Notes: generated from the sequence alone by a model not told the origin. A stretch of 37,095 nucleotides of DNA from JAMOAW01 sp039908535 (GCA_039908535.1 JAMOAW010000022.1:1-37095), one strand, 5' to 3'. Counted from the first letter of the stretch, positions 11,379 through 20,434 are shown. A program made the numbers and translations.

Positions 11379-13817
11379 ATGAGCACAGAAATCCACAACG
11401 ACGACCTCTATAACGCCGAAAGCATCAAAGTCCTCAAAGGATTAGAGGCGGTACGCAAACGTCCTGGTATGTACATCGGCGATACCGACGACGGAACTGG
11501 ATTACACCATATGGTCTTTGAAGTGGTCGATAACGCCATTGATGAGGCCTTGGGCGGCTATTGCGACCGCATCGACGTGACTATGCACATTGATGGCTCA
11601 GTCACGGTACGAGACAACGGGCGAGGCATTCCCACCGAAATTCATACGGAAGAGGGACGTTCCGCCGCTGAAGTGATCATGACCGTTCTCCACGCTGGCG
11701 GTAAATTTGACAACAACTCCTATAAAGTCTCTGGTGGATTGCACGGGGTGGGCGTTTCCGTGGTCAACGCCCTCTCTGAATATCTGGAACTTACCATTCG
11801 CCGTGGCGGCAAAGTTTGGTATCAAGAATACCGAGAAGGCGACCCCGTCGCCCCCATCAAAATCACCGGTGAAACCGAACAGACCGGCACCAAGGTTACC
11901 TTTACCCCAAGCCGACACATTTTTCCCAACCGAGAGTTCTCTTTTGATATTTTATCGGCTCGGCTGCGGGAGCTCTCATTTCTCAACTCTGGTGTCAATA
12001 TCTATATCAACGACGAAAACACCGATAAAAGTCACCATTTTCACTATGAAGGGGGCATTCGCTCCTTTGTGGAATATCTCAATCAAGCCCGCACCCCGTT
12101 AACCCCCCCTATCTATATTATCGATAAAAAGACCGAAACCCAAATTGAAATCGCCCTCCAATGGAACGATTCCTACCAAGAAAACGTCTTTTGCTACACC
12201 AATAATATTCCGCAACGGGATGGGGGAACCCATTTAATCGGTTTTCGCAGTGCCTTAACCCGCACCATCAACAACTATGCCCTTTCATCAGGAATTTTAA
12301 AAAAAGATAAAACCGTTTTAACCGGTGAAGATTGCCGGGAAGGGTTGACAGCGGTGCTTTCGGTCAAGGTTCCCGATCCAAAATTTTCCTCCCAAACCAA
12401 AGAAAAATTGGTCTCTTCTGAGGTTCGCGCCGTGGTGGAAGGAGTGGTTGGAGATAAACTGGCCACCTATTTTGCCGAAAATCCCCAAGATGCCAAACGG
12501 ATTATGGCCAAAACCGTCGAAGCCGCCCAAGCCCGAGAAGCCGCCCGCAAGGCCCGTGAGTTAACCCGACGCAAAAGTGCCTTGGAAATCTCCTCTCTCC
12601 CTGGCAAACTCGCCGACTGCCAAGAGCGCGATCCCGCCTTGTGTGAACTCTATCTGGTGGAAGGGGACTCCGCAGGCGGTTCGGCCAAACAGGCCCGAGA
12701 TCGAAAATTTCAAGCCATTTTGCCCTTAAAAGGTAAAATTTTAAACGTTGAGAAGGCCCGTTTTGATAAAATGCTCTCCTCTGCCGAAGTGGGAACCCTC
12801 ATCACCGCCCTGGGTACCGGCATTGGCAGCGAAGAGTATGATATCAACAAATTGCGTTATCACCGCATTATCATCATGACCGACGCCGATGTAGACGGCT
12901 CACACATTCGCACCCTGCTGCTCACCTTTTTCTTTCGACAATTTCCAGAAATCATTGAACGGGGCCACCTCTATATTGCCCAACCCCCTTTGTATCGGGT
13001 AACGCGAGGCAAAAACTCCATGTATCTCAAAGACGAAACCGCTTTAGAAGAGATGTTATTGGAAAATGGTCTCAGCACGATTGCCTTAAAAAAAGGGTCT
13101 GAATCCATCTCCAGCCTGGAAGAGCTGATTCCGTTGGTAAAGCTGGCACAACGCTATCGTTCTTTACTGGACCGCCTTTCTCGCCACCAGGATCGATTGA
13201 TTCTATCCACCGCCTGCGAGGAACTTCATTTAAGCCATACCGACTTAGAAAATGACGGCCCCTCTTTAAGCACGCACAACCAAGCCGCAGCCGAACGTTT
13301 AAACACCGCTTTAGCGCGCAAAATAAATCTCCAAGAGCGCCTGCAAGTGGATTTGGGCCGCGACCCAGAGACCCACTGTGCGACCATCACCATCAGCCGT
13401 TATATTCACGGTGTGCTCAATCGCTCCTGTTTGGACATTCACCTCCTGCGCAGCCCCGAATATCGAGAAATGCTGCGCATTGCCATGCAAATTGGCGAAC
13501 AGTTGGGGGCCACCCCAACAATTGTCAAAGGCGAACAGATCACAGTTTGTGAAAATCTTACCCATTTGGTCGATCGTGTGATGGCCGAAGGACGACGCGG
13601 TCAAGCCTTTCAACGCTATAAAGGTCTGGGTGAAATGAATCCCGATCAACTCTGGGAAACCACCATGGACCCCACCATTCGCACTCTATTGCAAGTTCGA
13701 GTGGCCGATGCCATTGCCGCCGATCAAGTTTTTATCACCTTAATGGGCGATGCCGTGGAACCACGGCGGTTGTTTATCCAGGATAATGCGTTGAGTGTGG
13801 CTAATTTGGATGTTTAG
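11379..13817 (+). CDS. gyrB: DNA gyrase subunit B
   Basis: This 812-residue ATPase subunit of gyrase introduces negative supercoils with GyrA, which is not in the window. The GHKL ATPase has VVDNAIDEALGG, DNGRGIP and GGLHGVGVSVVNALS. The TOPRIM domain has YLVEGDSAGGSAKQ and IMTDADVDGSHIRTLLLTF. The C-terminal QRYKGLGEMNPDQLWETTM is diagnostic. The length of about 800 residues, with an extra stretch between the TOPRIM halves (about residues 560-730), is the long form found in many Proteobacteria. ATG follows GGAGA. The coding strand is markedly C-rich; for example 12061-12120 has 22 C and 7 G. Confidence 0.98.
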   Translation: MSTEIHNDDLYNAESIKVLKGLEAVRKRPGMYIGDTDDGTGLHHMVFEVVDNAIDEALGGYCDRIDVTMHIDGSVTVRDNGRGIPTEIHTEEGRSAAEVIMTVLHAGGKFDNNSYKVSGGLHGVGVSVVNALSEYLELTIRRGGKVWYQEYREGDPVAPIKITGETEQTGTKVTFTPSRHIFPNREFSFDILSARLRELSFLNSGVNIYINDENTDKSHHFHYEGGIRSFVEYLNQARTPLTPPIYIIDKKTETQIEIALQWNDSYQENVFCYTNNIPQRDGGTHLIGFRSALTRTINNYALSSGILKKDKTVLTGEDCREGLTAVLSVKVPDPKFSSQTKEKLVSSEVRAVVEGVVGDKLATYFAENPQDAKRIMAKTVEAAQAREAARKARELTRRKSALEISSLPGKLADCQERDPALCELYLVEGDSAGGSAKQARDRKFQAILPLKGKILNVEKARFDKMLSSAEVGTLITALGTGIGSEEYDINKLRYHRIIIMTDADVDGSHIRTLLLTFFFRQFPEIIERGHLYIAQPPLYRVTRGKNSMYLKDETALEEMLLENGLSTIALKKGSESISSLEELIPLVKLAQRYRSLLDRLSRHQDRLILSTACEELHLSHTDLENDGPSLSTHNQAAAERLNTALARKINLQERLQVDLGRDPETHCATITISRYIHGVLNRSCLDIHLLRSPEYREMLRIAMQIGEQLGATPTIVKGEQITVCENLTHLVDRVMAEGRRGQAFQRYKGLGEMNPDQLWETTMDPTIRTLLQVRVADAIAADQVFITLMGDAVEPRRLFIQDNALSVANLDV

Positions 13818-13836
13818 CACTGAAACCATAAAAATT

Positions 13837-14103
13837 GGTACCACCACACGTAACCGTGGTCGTCTGTTTTTTGATTTTATGATTTAAAAAAAAAGGGGTC
13901 TGGGGGATTGCCCCCAGGGTTTTGCTTTTGACCTCGGTTTTGCTTCCTTCAAAAAGCAGGGGGATTGGGGAATGCAATCCCCCAAGGTCTTGACTTTGCT
14001 TTTTGTTCATGTATCGGAAAAATAAAAATCAAGACCTTGGGGGGCGGAGAACCGCCCCCCAATCCCCCCACCCTTTTTTTTAATTTTTTGCCCGCAGGGC
14101 ATG
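13837..14103. repeat. Composite palindromic repeat between gyrB and pilD
   Basis: The gap of about 300 bases has no gene. It starts with GGTACCACCACA and a linker GTCGTCTGTTTTTTGATTTT. Hairpin CTGGGGGATTGCCCCCAG follows, then a divergent TTGGGGAATGCAATCCCCCAA module and linker ATGTATCGGAAAAATAAAAA. Next is TTGGGGGGCGG-AGAA-CCGCCCCCCAA, and the small palindrome GCCCGCAGGGC ends the element beside pilD. The first part is present in inverted form at about 30765-30863. Confidence 0.9.
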
Positions 14104-14121
14104 ATGTTCTGATAGTTAGAA

Positions 14122-14907
14122 TTAATGCAAAATCAACCCAAAATACCACGTATAAGCCTCTGGCCCCCAGTAAAGATAACACCAAGCTCCACCGATTAAA
14201 TAGGGTCCAAACGGAATGGGCAAATGGCGGTCGCGACCGGCAATAAGAATCCAGGTGATCCCCACCACACTGCCGATCAAAGCCGAAACAAAAATGGTAA
14301 AAGGCAACGCTTGCCACCCCATCCAGGCCCCAATCAAAGCCGTGAGCTTGACATCACCAAACCCCATGCCCACCTTGCCAGTGATTTTTTCAAACAACCA
14401 AGCAAAACCCCACAACCCTCCACCACCAGCAACAACCCCTATCAAGGCCTCTTTAAAAGGAGGAAAAGGGGGACCAATCCAAGGGAGAGCGGTGACCAGC
14501 AAACCAAAAATAATTCCCGGCAAGGTAATGACATCAGGTAAAATATAGTGTTCAAAATCAATCATGGTTAAGACAATAAAGGCATAACCCAAAATAACTA
14601 AAAAAAGAGTCTCCAACGTCAGACCAAACCGAACCCCTAACCCGACCGTCAAAAGTGCCGTCACCAGCTCCACCAAAGGATAAAGGGGTGAAATCGACCC
14701 CTGACACTGTCGACACCGCCCGCGCAACAATGCCCAGCCCAACAAAGGTATATTATCCCGCCACAAAATCGGCTTTTGACAGATCGGGCAGTGAGAACCA
14801 GGAAAAACAATGCTCTCCTCCCTGGGCAATCGATAAATGCACACATTTAAAAAACTGCCCATCACAGCACCGTAAATAAATAAAATAAAACCAATGGTCC
14901 AAGTCAT
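14122..14907 (-). CDS. pilD: Prepilin peptidase / N-methyltransferase (PilD)
   Basis: This 261-residue integral membrane aspartyl protease cleaves type IV prepilin leaders and methylates the new N-terminus. After the first membrane helix (GSFLNVCIYRLPREES), the cytoplasmic loop carries the two zinc-binding CxxC pairs (CPIC and CRQC). The catalytic aspartates lie in MIDFEHYILPD and in GMGFGDVKL, the GxGD motif. Further hydrophobic segments fill the C-terminus. The start has AAAGGA upstream. It lies 95 bases downstream of pilR, as the last gene of the pilus block on this strand. Confidence 0.96.
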   Translation of the reverse strand: MTWTIGFILFIYGAVMGSFLNVCIYRLPREESIVFPGSHCPICQKPILWRDNIPLLGWALLRGRCRQCQGSISPLYPLVELVTALLTVGLGVRFGLTLETLFLVILGYAFIVLTMIDFEHYILPDVITLPGIIFGLLVTALPWIGPPFPPFKEALIGVVAGGGGLWGFAWLFEKITGKVGMGFGDVKLTALIGAWMGWQALPFTIFVSALIGSVVGITWILIAGRDRHLPIPFGPYLIGGAWCYLYWGPEAYTWYFGLILH

Positions 14908-14929
14908 TCTCCCATCCTTTACTTAAATT

Positions 14930-14990
14930 TAATGCCCTGTGGGCAAAAAAGTCCAAAATAAAACCCTGAGGATCCATCCCACCGAGCCCA
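14930..14990. repeat. Decayed repeat copy between pilD and pilR
   Basis: GCCCTGTGGGCAAAAAAGTCC followed by AAACCCTGAGGATCCATCCC is a mutated version of the GCCCTGCGGGC plus CTGGGGGATGAATCCC arrangement. The stems are broken by substitutions, so it probably no longer folds well. It shows that copies decay in place. Confidence 0.6.
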
Positions 14991-15002
14991 TGCTCTCGAT
15001 GA

Positions 15003-16424
15003 TTATTTTTCCTCTCCACCCTCTACTTTGGCACAACGATAGCGAAATGAACGAAAAGTCAGGCCAAGAAGATGGGCCGCTTGGGTTTTGTTGCCAGAGA
15101 CACGTTCCATGGCTTGGCGAATGGCTTGCGATTCAATGTTGGCCAATAACCCCTCCAAATCCAGCCCTTCTTCAGGCAACTCAAAAGAGGAGAGCTCTGA
15201 ATGGGTTGCAAAACGGGGCTGGCGAACATGCAATGGAAAACTAGCCAGCTCCAACATCTCCCCAGTCGTTAAAGAGACCGCCCCTTCAATCACATTTTCC
15301 AGCTCTCGCACGTTCCCAGGAAAAGAATATCCCACCAGACAGGCCATGGCCTGCGGAGAGATTTTATGAATGGGAAGATCATAACGCTTGGCAAATATTT
15401 CTAAAAAACGCAAGGCCAACACAGGAATATCCTCTGGTCGCTCCCGCAATGGGGGCAACTCTAAATTGACCACTTGAATTCGATAATATAAATCCTCACG
15501 AAACCGCCCTAAAGCCACCTCTTTGGCCATATCCCGGTTGGTAGTGACCAGCAAGCGCACATTCACCGCCTTTTCGCCGCTAGAGCTACCTACAGGTCGC
15601 ACAGCCCGTTCTTGTAACACCCGTAATAGTTTTACTTGCGTATTTAAGGGCATCTCTCCAATCTCATCCAAAAGCAAAGTACCTCCTTCGGCCTCCACAA
15701 AGACCCCTTTGCGATTTTGTGTCGCCCCCGAAAAGGCCCCTTTGGTGTGACCAAAGAGTTCGCTTTCAATGAGATTTTCAGGAATAGCGGCGCAATTAAT
15801 GGCCAAAAAAGCACCCTTTGCCCTCTGACTGTGATCATGAATATAACGCGCAATCAACTCTTTACCAGTTCCAGACTCCCCCGTGATTAACACCGTGGCA
15901 TCTGTACGGGCCACCCGCGCCGCAATTTCCAGCACATGACGCATTTTTTCACTATTTCCCACCACGGCACGCTGATCAGAACGCTCCTGCAACTGCTGAC
16001 GTAATTGGCTATTTTCCCGGCGCAACTCCCCCTGCTCCAAAGCCCGCGCGACAACTAGGTGCAATTGCTCAACAGGAAAGGGTTTTTCTAAATAATCAAA
16101 CGCCCCCTCCTTCATAGCGGTCACGGCGGTTTCGGTAGAGGCATAGGCGGTAATCAGTACGACAGGTCGTTCAGGAACAATTTTTTTGGCATGACGTAAT
16201 ATTTCCAGGCCACTCATATCCGGGAGTTTTAAATCTGTGATCACTAAATCAAACTCTCCTTGTGCCAGTGCGTTTAAAGCCTGAGCACCATTGGCCACCC
16301 CAGTTACGTCATAACCCGTATCAGAAAGAGATAACGACAGCAATTCACGCAAATTGCGTTGATCGTCACACAACAATATATTTTTTTTTATAAAAGAATT
16401 CTTTAATCCTTTGGTTTCCATCAT
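15003..16424 (-). CDS. pilR: Sigma-54 dependent response regulator, PilR-like
   Basis: An NtrC-class activator of about 473 residues. The N-terminal receiver has acidic CDD, phospho-acceptor Asp in LVITDLKLPDMSG, and EKPF. The central AAA+ domain has Walker A GESGTGKE and the sigma-54 contact loop GAFSGA, where the usual GAFTGA carries a conservative Thr-to-Ser change. The C-terminal Fis-type helix-turn-helix is NKTQAAHLLGLTFRSFRYR. I chose the ATG at 16424, which overlaps the pilS stop by one base (TGATG). The preceding TTG is less likely. Being paired with PilS beside pilC and pilD, it probably controls pilin expression. No pilA lies in the window to test this. Confidence 0.93.
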   Translation of the reverse strand: MMETKGLKNSFIKKNILLCDDQRNLRELLSLSLSDTGYDVTGVANGAQALNALAQGEFDLVITDLKLPDMSGLEILRHAKKIVPERPVVLITAYASTETAVTAMKEGAFDYLEKPFPVEQLHLVVARALEQGELRRENSQLRQQLQERSDQRAVVGNSEKMRHVLEIAARVARTDATVLITGESGTGKELIARYIHDHSQRAKGAFLAINCAAIPENLIESELFGHTKGAFSGATQNRKGVFVEAEGGTLLLDEIGEMPLNTQVKLLRVLQERAVRPVGSSSGEKAVNVRLLVTTNRDMAKEVALGRFREDLYYRIQVVNLELPPLRERPEDIPVLALRFLEIFAKRYDLPIHKISPQAMACLVGYSFPGNVRELENVIEGAVSLTTGEMLELASFPLHVRQPRFATHSELSSFELPEEGLDLEGLLANIESQAIRQAMERVSGNKTQAAHLLGLTFRSFRYRCAKVEGGEEK

Positions 16425-18028
16425 CAAACCGACCTATCCCACACTTTTTCCATGATCAAACCCACCTGCAATCCCCCATCAGGTAAATTGCGCAGCTCAA
16501 TAGAACCTCTATTTAATCGCATGCAATGGGCCACCACGGCCAATCCCAAGCCAGTCCCGGTGGAGCGGGTGGTAAAAAACGGTTCAAAAACCGATTCCAA
16601 TAATTCAGGTAAAATGCCCGGCCCGTTGTCTTCCACAAAAACGTATATTTTATCATTTTGCTGCTGACTGGCCACCCGAACCCGCAGGGGTGGCTCGGTC
16701 GCCTGAATGGCGTTGATCAATACATTCCAAAATACCTGCCGCAACTGCGCTGGATCAAAAAACACTTCATGGGTGGCATCCACCTCCAATTGCAACAGCC
16801 GATCACCACTCCAGCGGGGATCTCCTTGCAAAACACTTTTCATTTCATTAAAAAAATCTAACAACACCACCTTTTTTATCTCTGGATCTGGAGTGCGGGA
16901 AAAAAAAAGAAAATCGGAAATCAATTGATTTAAGCGGCCAATCTCTTCCAAAATAATATCCCGCAAGCGACGTCTGAATTCCGGCTCTTCCCGCAAAGGT
17001 AACATTTGCGCCGCTGAAAGTATAGAGGCCAACGGATTGCGAATTTCATGAGCAACATAGGCGGCCATCCGACCTGTCAGAGCCAATTTTTCCCGCTTGG
17101 CAAGCTCACGTTCCAACTCTTTTTGTTGGGAAAGATCACGAATAACAATCAAAGATCCGATCATCTCTTGTTGATGATCGGTCAATAAAGATAAATTCAC
17201 CCCCAATATTTTATCTTGATGGACAATTTCCAGATAAACGGGTTGTCGGTTGGCCTTTTGTACCATCCAATTAAAAGCGGGCAAAATGGTCTTAAGGGGA
17301 TGATTCAACAACAACGGTAGATTTAACCCCAATATTCGTTCTACTTCGCCATTAATACTGCGTATGATCCCCTGAGTATTGACCGAAATCAATCCATAAG
17401 GCATAGCTTCAATAATTTGTTGATTTAAGCTGGCCATATTGGCCAAACTGTCCTTTTGCCGTTCAACCGCACGTTGCAAACCCATGGCCTTCTCCGCCAG
17501 AGCCCCCCCCAGCAAAGCCGTGACAAGATAAGCCACCCCATGAAAAATCATCCGTCCAAACAAAACCGATCCTGATTTTAAAGAGGTATTAAAAAAAAGA
17601 TCGGTGATGGTAATCGCCACTAAAAATAACAACAACACCATGCCCGCAACCACCAAGGCATCGCCACGTCCAAGCAATAAGGCGGTATTTAAAACCGCCA
17701 AGCCATATAAAAAATGGAGTGGACTTTCAAAGCCACCAGTCAACACCACCAATGCCGTAATCAAAACGGGATCTACGGCGCATTGCACCCGCGTTAACAA
17801 CTCCAGCTGCCAACGTGAACGCAACCAAAACAGATAAATTAAAGAAAATATAAATAATAGGATAATAAATAAATATAATACATTAATCATCAGCTCGGCT
17901 CGTTCGCCATGCACAACTGGCGGCACTTGCAGACGATGAATGAGAATGAGCAACCCTGTGATGATCAGCAAACGTAAAAAAATAAGCCGCGTCAGTTGCC
18001 AATAACGATCGTGAACCCTATAAATCAT
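16424..18028 (-). CDS. pilS: Sensor histidine kinase, PilS-like
   Basis: A membrane histidine kinase of about 534 residues. The first 190 residues hold several hydrophobic helices, as in PilS. A PAS domain follows (EAMPYGLISVNTQGIIRSIN). The HisKA box is RMAAYVAHEIRNPLASI and the ATPase has VEDNGPGILPE and TGTGLGLAVV. The first possible ATG at 18058 falls inside the GGTACC palindrome arm, so I prefer the ATG at 18028, which begins MIYRVHDRYWQLTR. It is translationally coupled to pilR. The kinase should phosphorylate that regulator in response to a membrane or pilin signal, by analogy with Pseudomonas PilS. Confidence 0.93.
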   Translation of the reverse strand: MIYRVHDRYWQLTRLIFLRLLIITGLLILIHRLQVPPVVHGERAELMINVLYLFIILLFIFSLIYLFWLRSRWQLELLTRVQCAVDPVLITALVVLTGGFESPLHFLYGLAVLNTALLLGRGDALVVAGMVLLLFLVAITITDLFFNTSLKSGSVLFGRMIFHGVAYLVTALLGGALAEKAMGLQRAVERQKDSLANMASLNQQIIEAMPYGLISVNTQGIIRSINGEVERILGLNLPLLLNHPLKTILPAFNWMVQKANRQPVYLEIVHQDKILGVNLSLLTDHQQEMIGSLIVIRDLSQQKELERELAKREKLALTGRMAAYVAHEIRNPLASILSAAQMLPLREEPEFRRRLRDIILEEIGRLNQLISDFLFFSRTPDPEIKKVVLLDFFNEMKSVLQGDPRWSGDRLLQLEVDATHEVFFDPAQLRQVFWNVLINAIQATEPPLRVRVASQQQNDKIYVFVEDNGPGILPELLESVFEPFFTTRSTGTGLGLAVVAHCMRLNRGSIELRNLPDGGLQVGLIMEKVWDRSV

Positions 18029-18045
18029 GGCTGCTTTCAAAAAAA

Positions 18046-18075
18046 GGTACCACCACATTTCAGTGTGGTGGTACC
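18046..18075. repeat. Perfect 12-bp inverted repeat upstream of pilS
   Basis: GGTACCACCACA, a 6-base loop TTTCAG, then TGTGGTGGTACC. The arms match perfectly. Related half-sites occur at 13837-13848 and degenerate ones near 30718 and 30858, so it is a separate mobile-looking palindrome and not necessarily an operator. In the pilS leader it would form a strong RNA hairpin just before the likely start codon and could limit translation. That role is inference. Confidence 0.9.
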
Positions 18076-18077
18076 TT

Positions 18078-18153
18078 AAGTCTTAAAAAAAAGAGGGGGT
18101 CTGGGGGATTCATCCCCCAGGGTTTTGATTTTAATTCTTTGCCCGCAGGGCAT
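18078..18153 (-). terminator. Palindromic repeat downstream of pilC
   Basis: On the minus strand, transcription leaving pilC first meets GCCCTGCGGGC, then hairpin CTGGGGGATGAATCCCCCAG (18101-18120), then CCCCCTC followed by eight T residues. This looks like a usable intrinsic terminator, although the T-run starts several bases after the stem. It would partly separate pilS-pilR from pilC transcription. Confidence 0.65.
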
Positions 18154-18161
18154 TATGTTTT

Positions 18162-19367
18162 TTATCCAACCACTTGCCCCATCTGAAAGATCGGCATATA
18201 CATTGCTACCACCAATCCCCCGATCAACACCCCCAAAATCACCAAGATCATTGGCTCCAAAAGGGCGGTCAGATTGTCCACGGCTCGGTCTACCTCTTCA
18301 TCATAAAAGTCAGCAATCTTGCCCAACATGGCCTCTAAATTACCCGTCGACTCCCCAATGCTGATCATTTGAGTGACCATAGATGGAAATAACCCCGATT
18401 CAGCCAAAGGTTCCGTTAAACTACGACCTTCGGCAATCGAAGAGCGGGCATTCATGATGGCCTCTTCCACCAATCGATTACCCGCTGTTTTGGCAACACT
18501 TTCTAAACACTCCAAAATCGGTGTACCCGCTGCCACCATCGTGCTAAAAGTACGGGCAAAACGCGCTACAGATGATTTTCGCAAAATCATCCCAAACACC
18601 GGCAAATTGAGCGTTAACCGATCCATTTGATAATGAAAATTTTCATTGGTTCGATACAATTTTTTAAAAGTCTGAAATACCCCAAATATCACCAGCAATA
18701 CCAACCACCAGTTGGCTTGTGTCCAATTAGAAAGGGCAATCACGATTCGAGTCGGCATGGGTAGTTCGGCACCAAAATTTTTAAACAGATCGGCAAAAGC
18801 CGGCACCACAAAGATCATCAAAACCCCAGTAATGGCAAAGGCAATCACCAGCACCGCAATGGGATAGGTCATGGCCGATTTCACCTTGGCTTTTAAAGCG
18901 GCGGCCTTTTCTTTATAAACCGCCAAACGCTGCAAAACCCTCTCTAAAATTCCCGATTGCTCCCCCGCATCGACTAAGTTGACAAACAATTCATCAAACA
19001 TCGATTTTTCTTTGCTCAGGGCCTCTGTCAAGGCGGTTCCAGATTCTAAAGCCTCCTTTACACGTCTGGTCACAGCCGCCACAGCTGGATTATCTGCGCC
19101 CCTTGCCACCAAATCAAAACATTGTACCAACGGCAAACCCGCTCCAACCATTGTGGACAATTGGCGTGTAAAGATCACCACTTCCATTTCGGTGATTTTG
19201 GTTGAATTAAAAAAACCCGATTTTTCACCTTTTTTTACTTTTACTTTAATATCCCTCAAACCTTGAGTGCGTAACTGGGCTGTCACAGCAGCAGGACTTT
19301 TGCCCTCCAATTGACCTTTTTGGATATCGCCTTTTTTGTTTTTGGCCTGCCATTCAAACATATCCAT
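18162..19367 (-). CDS. pilC: Type IV pilus inner-membrane platform protein PilC
   Basis: This 401-residue T2SSF/GspF-family protein anchors the PilB/PilT motors at the inner membrane. Two homologous cytoplasmic domains are visible: FTRQLSTMVGAGLPLVQCF near residue 68 and FARTFSTMVAAGTPILECL near 270. Hydrophobic segments follow near 170-190 and 220, with a C-terminal pair ending LGVLIGGLVVAMYMPIFQM. The leader GGAGG precedes the ATG well. pilB, usually its neighbour, is absent from the window. Repeats lie on both sides. Confidence 0.96.
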   Translation of the reverse strand: MDMFEWQAKNKKGDIQKGQLEGKSPAAVTAQLRTQGLRDIKVKVKKGEKSGFFNSTKITEMEVVIFTRQLSTMVGAGLPLVQCFDLVARGADNPAVAAVTRRVKEALESGTALTEALSKEKSMFDELFVNLVDAGEQSGILERVLQRLAVYKEKAAALKAKVKSAMTYPIAVLVIAFAITGVLMIFVVPAFADLFKNFGAELPMPTRIVIALSNWTQANWWLVLLVIFGVFQTFKKLYRTNENFHYQMDRLTLNLPVFGMILRKSSVARFARTFSTMVAAGTPILECLESVAKTAGNRLVEEAIMNARSSIAEGRSLTEPLAESGLFPSMVTQMISIGESTGNLEAMLGKIADFYDEEVDRAVDNLTALLEPMILVILGVLIGGLVVAMYMPIFQMGQVVG

Positions 19368-19410
19368 CGTTTACCTCCAACCCGGTTACGTAAATTTTCA
19401 TTTATGGAGC

Positions 19411-19556
19411 GATGCCCTGCGGGCAAAAAATCAAAATCAAAGACAAAACCTTGGGGGATGAATCCCCCAAACCCCCTCTTTTTTTTAAGAATTATAAAGA
19501 ATGGGGGACGGTTCTCCGCCCCCCAAGGTCTTGATTTTTATTTTTTCGATACATCT
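19411..19556. repeat. Palindromic repeats between aroE and pilC, entering the aroE 3' end
   Basis: Plus-strand order: GCCCTGCGGGC, hairpin TTGGGGGATGAATCCCCCAA, C/T-rich tail, then a mutated GGGGGACGG-TTCT-CCGCCCCCC stem and linker TTTTTATTTTTTCGATACATC. The linker (19538-19555) is also the coding sequence of the last five aroE codons and its stop. The complement of this linker recurs at 9957, 14012 and 26897. Confidence 0.9.
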
Positions 19557-20434
19557 ATATGATTAATTAAATAATCTCGCACTATAGCCACAGGCATCTC
19601 CTGACCTGTCCAAAGATGAAAAGATTTGGCTCCTTGATGAATTAACATCCCCAAACCATTGGCTGTTGCCAATCCACGCGCCGCCGCTGCGAGCAACAAA
19701 GGGGTCTGAAAGGGCGAATAAATAATATCCATGACCATGGCACTCTCTGGTAATCTGGAAAGATCCACCGCCTGAAAAATTTCGCCCTTCATACCCAAAC
19801 AGGTGGTATTCACCACAAGATCGACCTCTTCCAAAGGCAAACGATTGGCAGTTAAAGGAATGACCCTAACCAGGGCGTCAAAATGTTTTAAAGGCATCTG
19901 ATCCACCAATATCTCCCCTTTTTCTACCGTACGATTGGCCAAGGTAATGACGGATGATCCCGCTTTTATCAATCCCCACAAAACCGCTCTGGCCGCTCCT
20001 CCAGCCCCTAAGAGCAAAACCCGCGTTGGAGATCGATTCGGAAAGGACTCCTCCAAGGCGGCTTGAAAACCATAGGCATCGGTATTTCTGCCAATCAGCT
20101 TTCCTCCTGGCTCTATAAGTACCGTGTTGACCGCACCAATGACCTGGGCATCCTCTCCCAAATCATCCATCATGGCCACTATAGAAACCTTGTGTGGAAT
20201 GGTGACATTAAATCCCACGACGCCACGAGCAGCCAATTCTTGTATGGTACGGTATAAAAAATGGCCTGGTACATGAAATGGAACGTATTTATAATTTAAA
20301 CCCAACTTGGCAATGGCCAAATTATGCATTTTTGGGGATAAAGAATGGGCCACGGGATCCCCTATCACCCCCAATAAACAAGAGGTTGGGTAATCTTTTG
20401 GAAAAAGTGATTCTAAAAAAGTCTCTTCATTCAT
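19538..20434 (-). CDS. aroE: Shikimate dehydrogenase (NADP-dependent)
   Basis: This 298-residue enzyme reduces 3-dehydroshikimate to shikimate in aromatic amino acid synthesis. The substrate site is GDPVAHSLSPKMHN, the catalytic Lys is in NVTIPHKVS and the conserved Asp in RNTDAYGF. The nucleotide fold has LLLGAGGAARAVLWGL, and NTTCLGMKGE and LIHQGAKSFHLWTG follow. The start overlaps the stop of the Nif3-like gene by 4 bases, implying coupling. The final residues DVSKK and the stop derive from sequence shared with a dispersed repeat linker, so the original C-terminus was probably replaced or trimmed. The core looks intact. Confidence 0.96.
   Translation of the reverse strand: MNEETFLESLFPKDYPTSCLLGVIGDPVAHSLSPKMHNLAIAKLGLNYKYVPFHVPGHFLYRTIQELAARGVVGFNVTIPHKVSIVAMMDDLGEDAQVIGAVNTVLIEPGGKLIGRNTDAYGFQAALEESFPNRSPTRVLLLGAGGAARAVLWGLIKAGSSVITLANRTVEKGEILVDQMPLKHFDALVRVIPLTANRLPLEEVDLVVNTTCLGMKGEIFQAVDLSRLPESAMVMDIIYSPFQTPLLLAAAARGLATANGLGMLIHQGAKSFHLWTGQEMPVAIVRDYLINHIDVSKK

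Noticed and set aside
15600..15800. PilR GAFSGA as a loss of sigma-54 contact
   Set aside because: Thr-to-Ser in the GAFTGA loop is conservative and keeps the hydroxyl, so it is not evidence of lost function.
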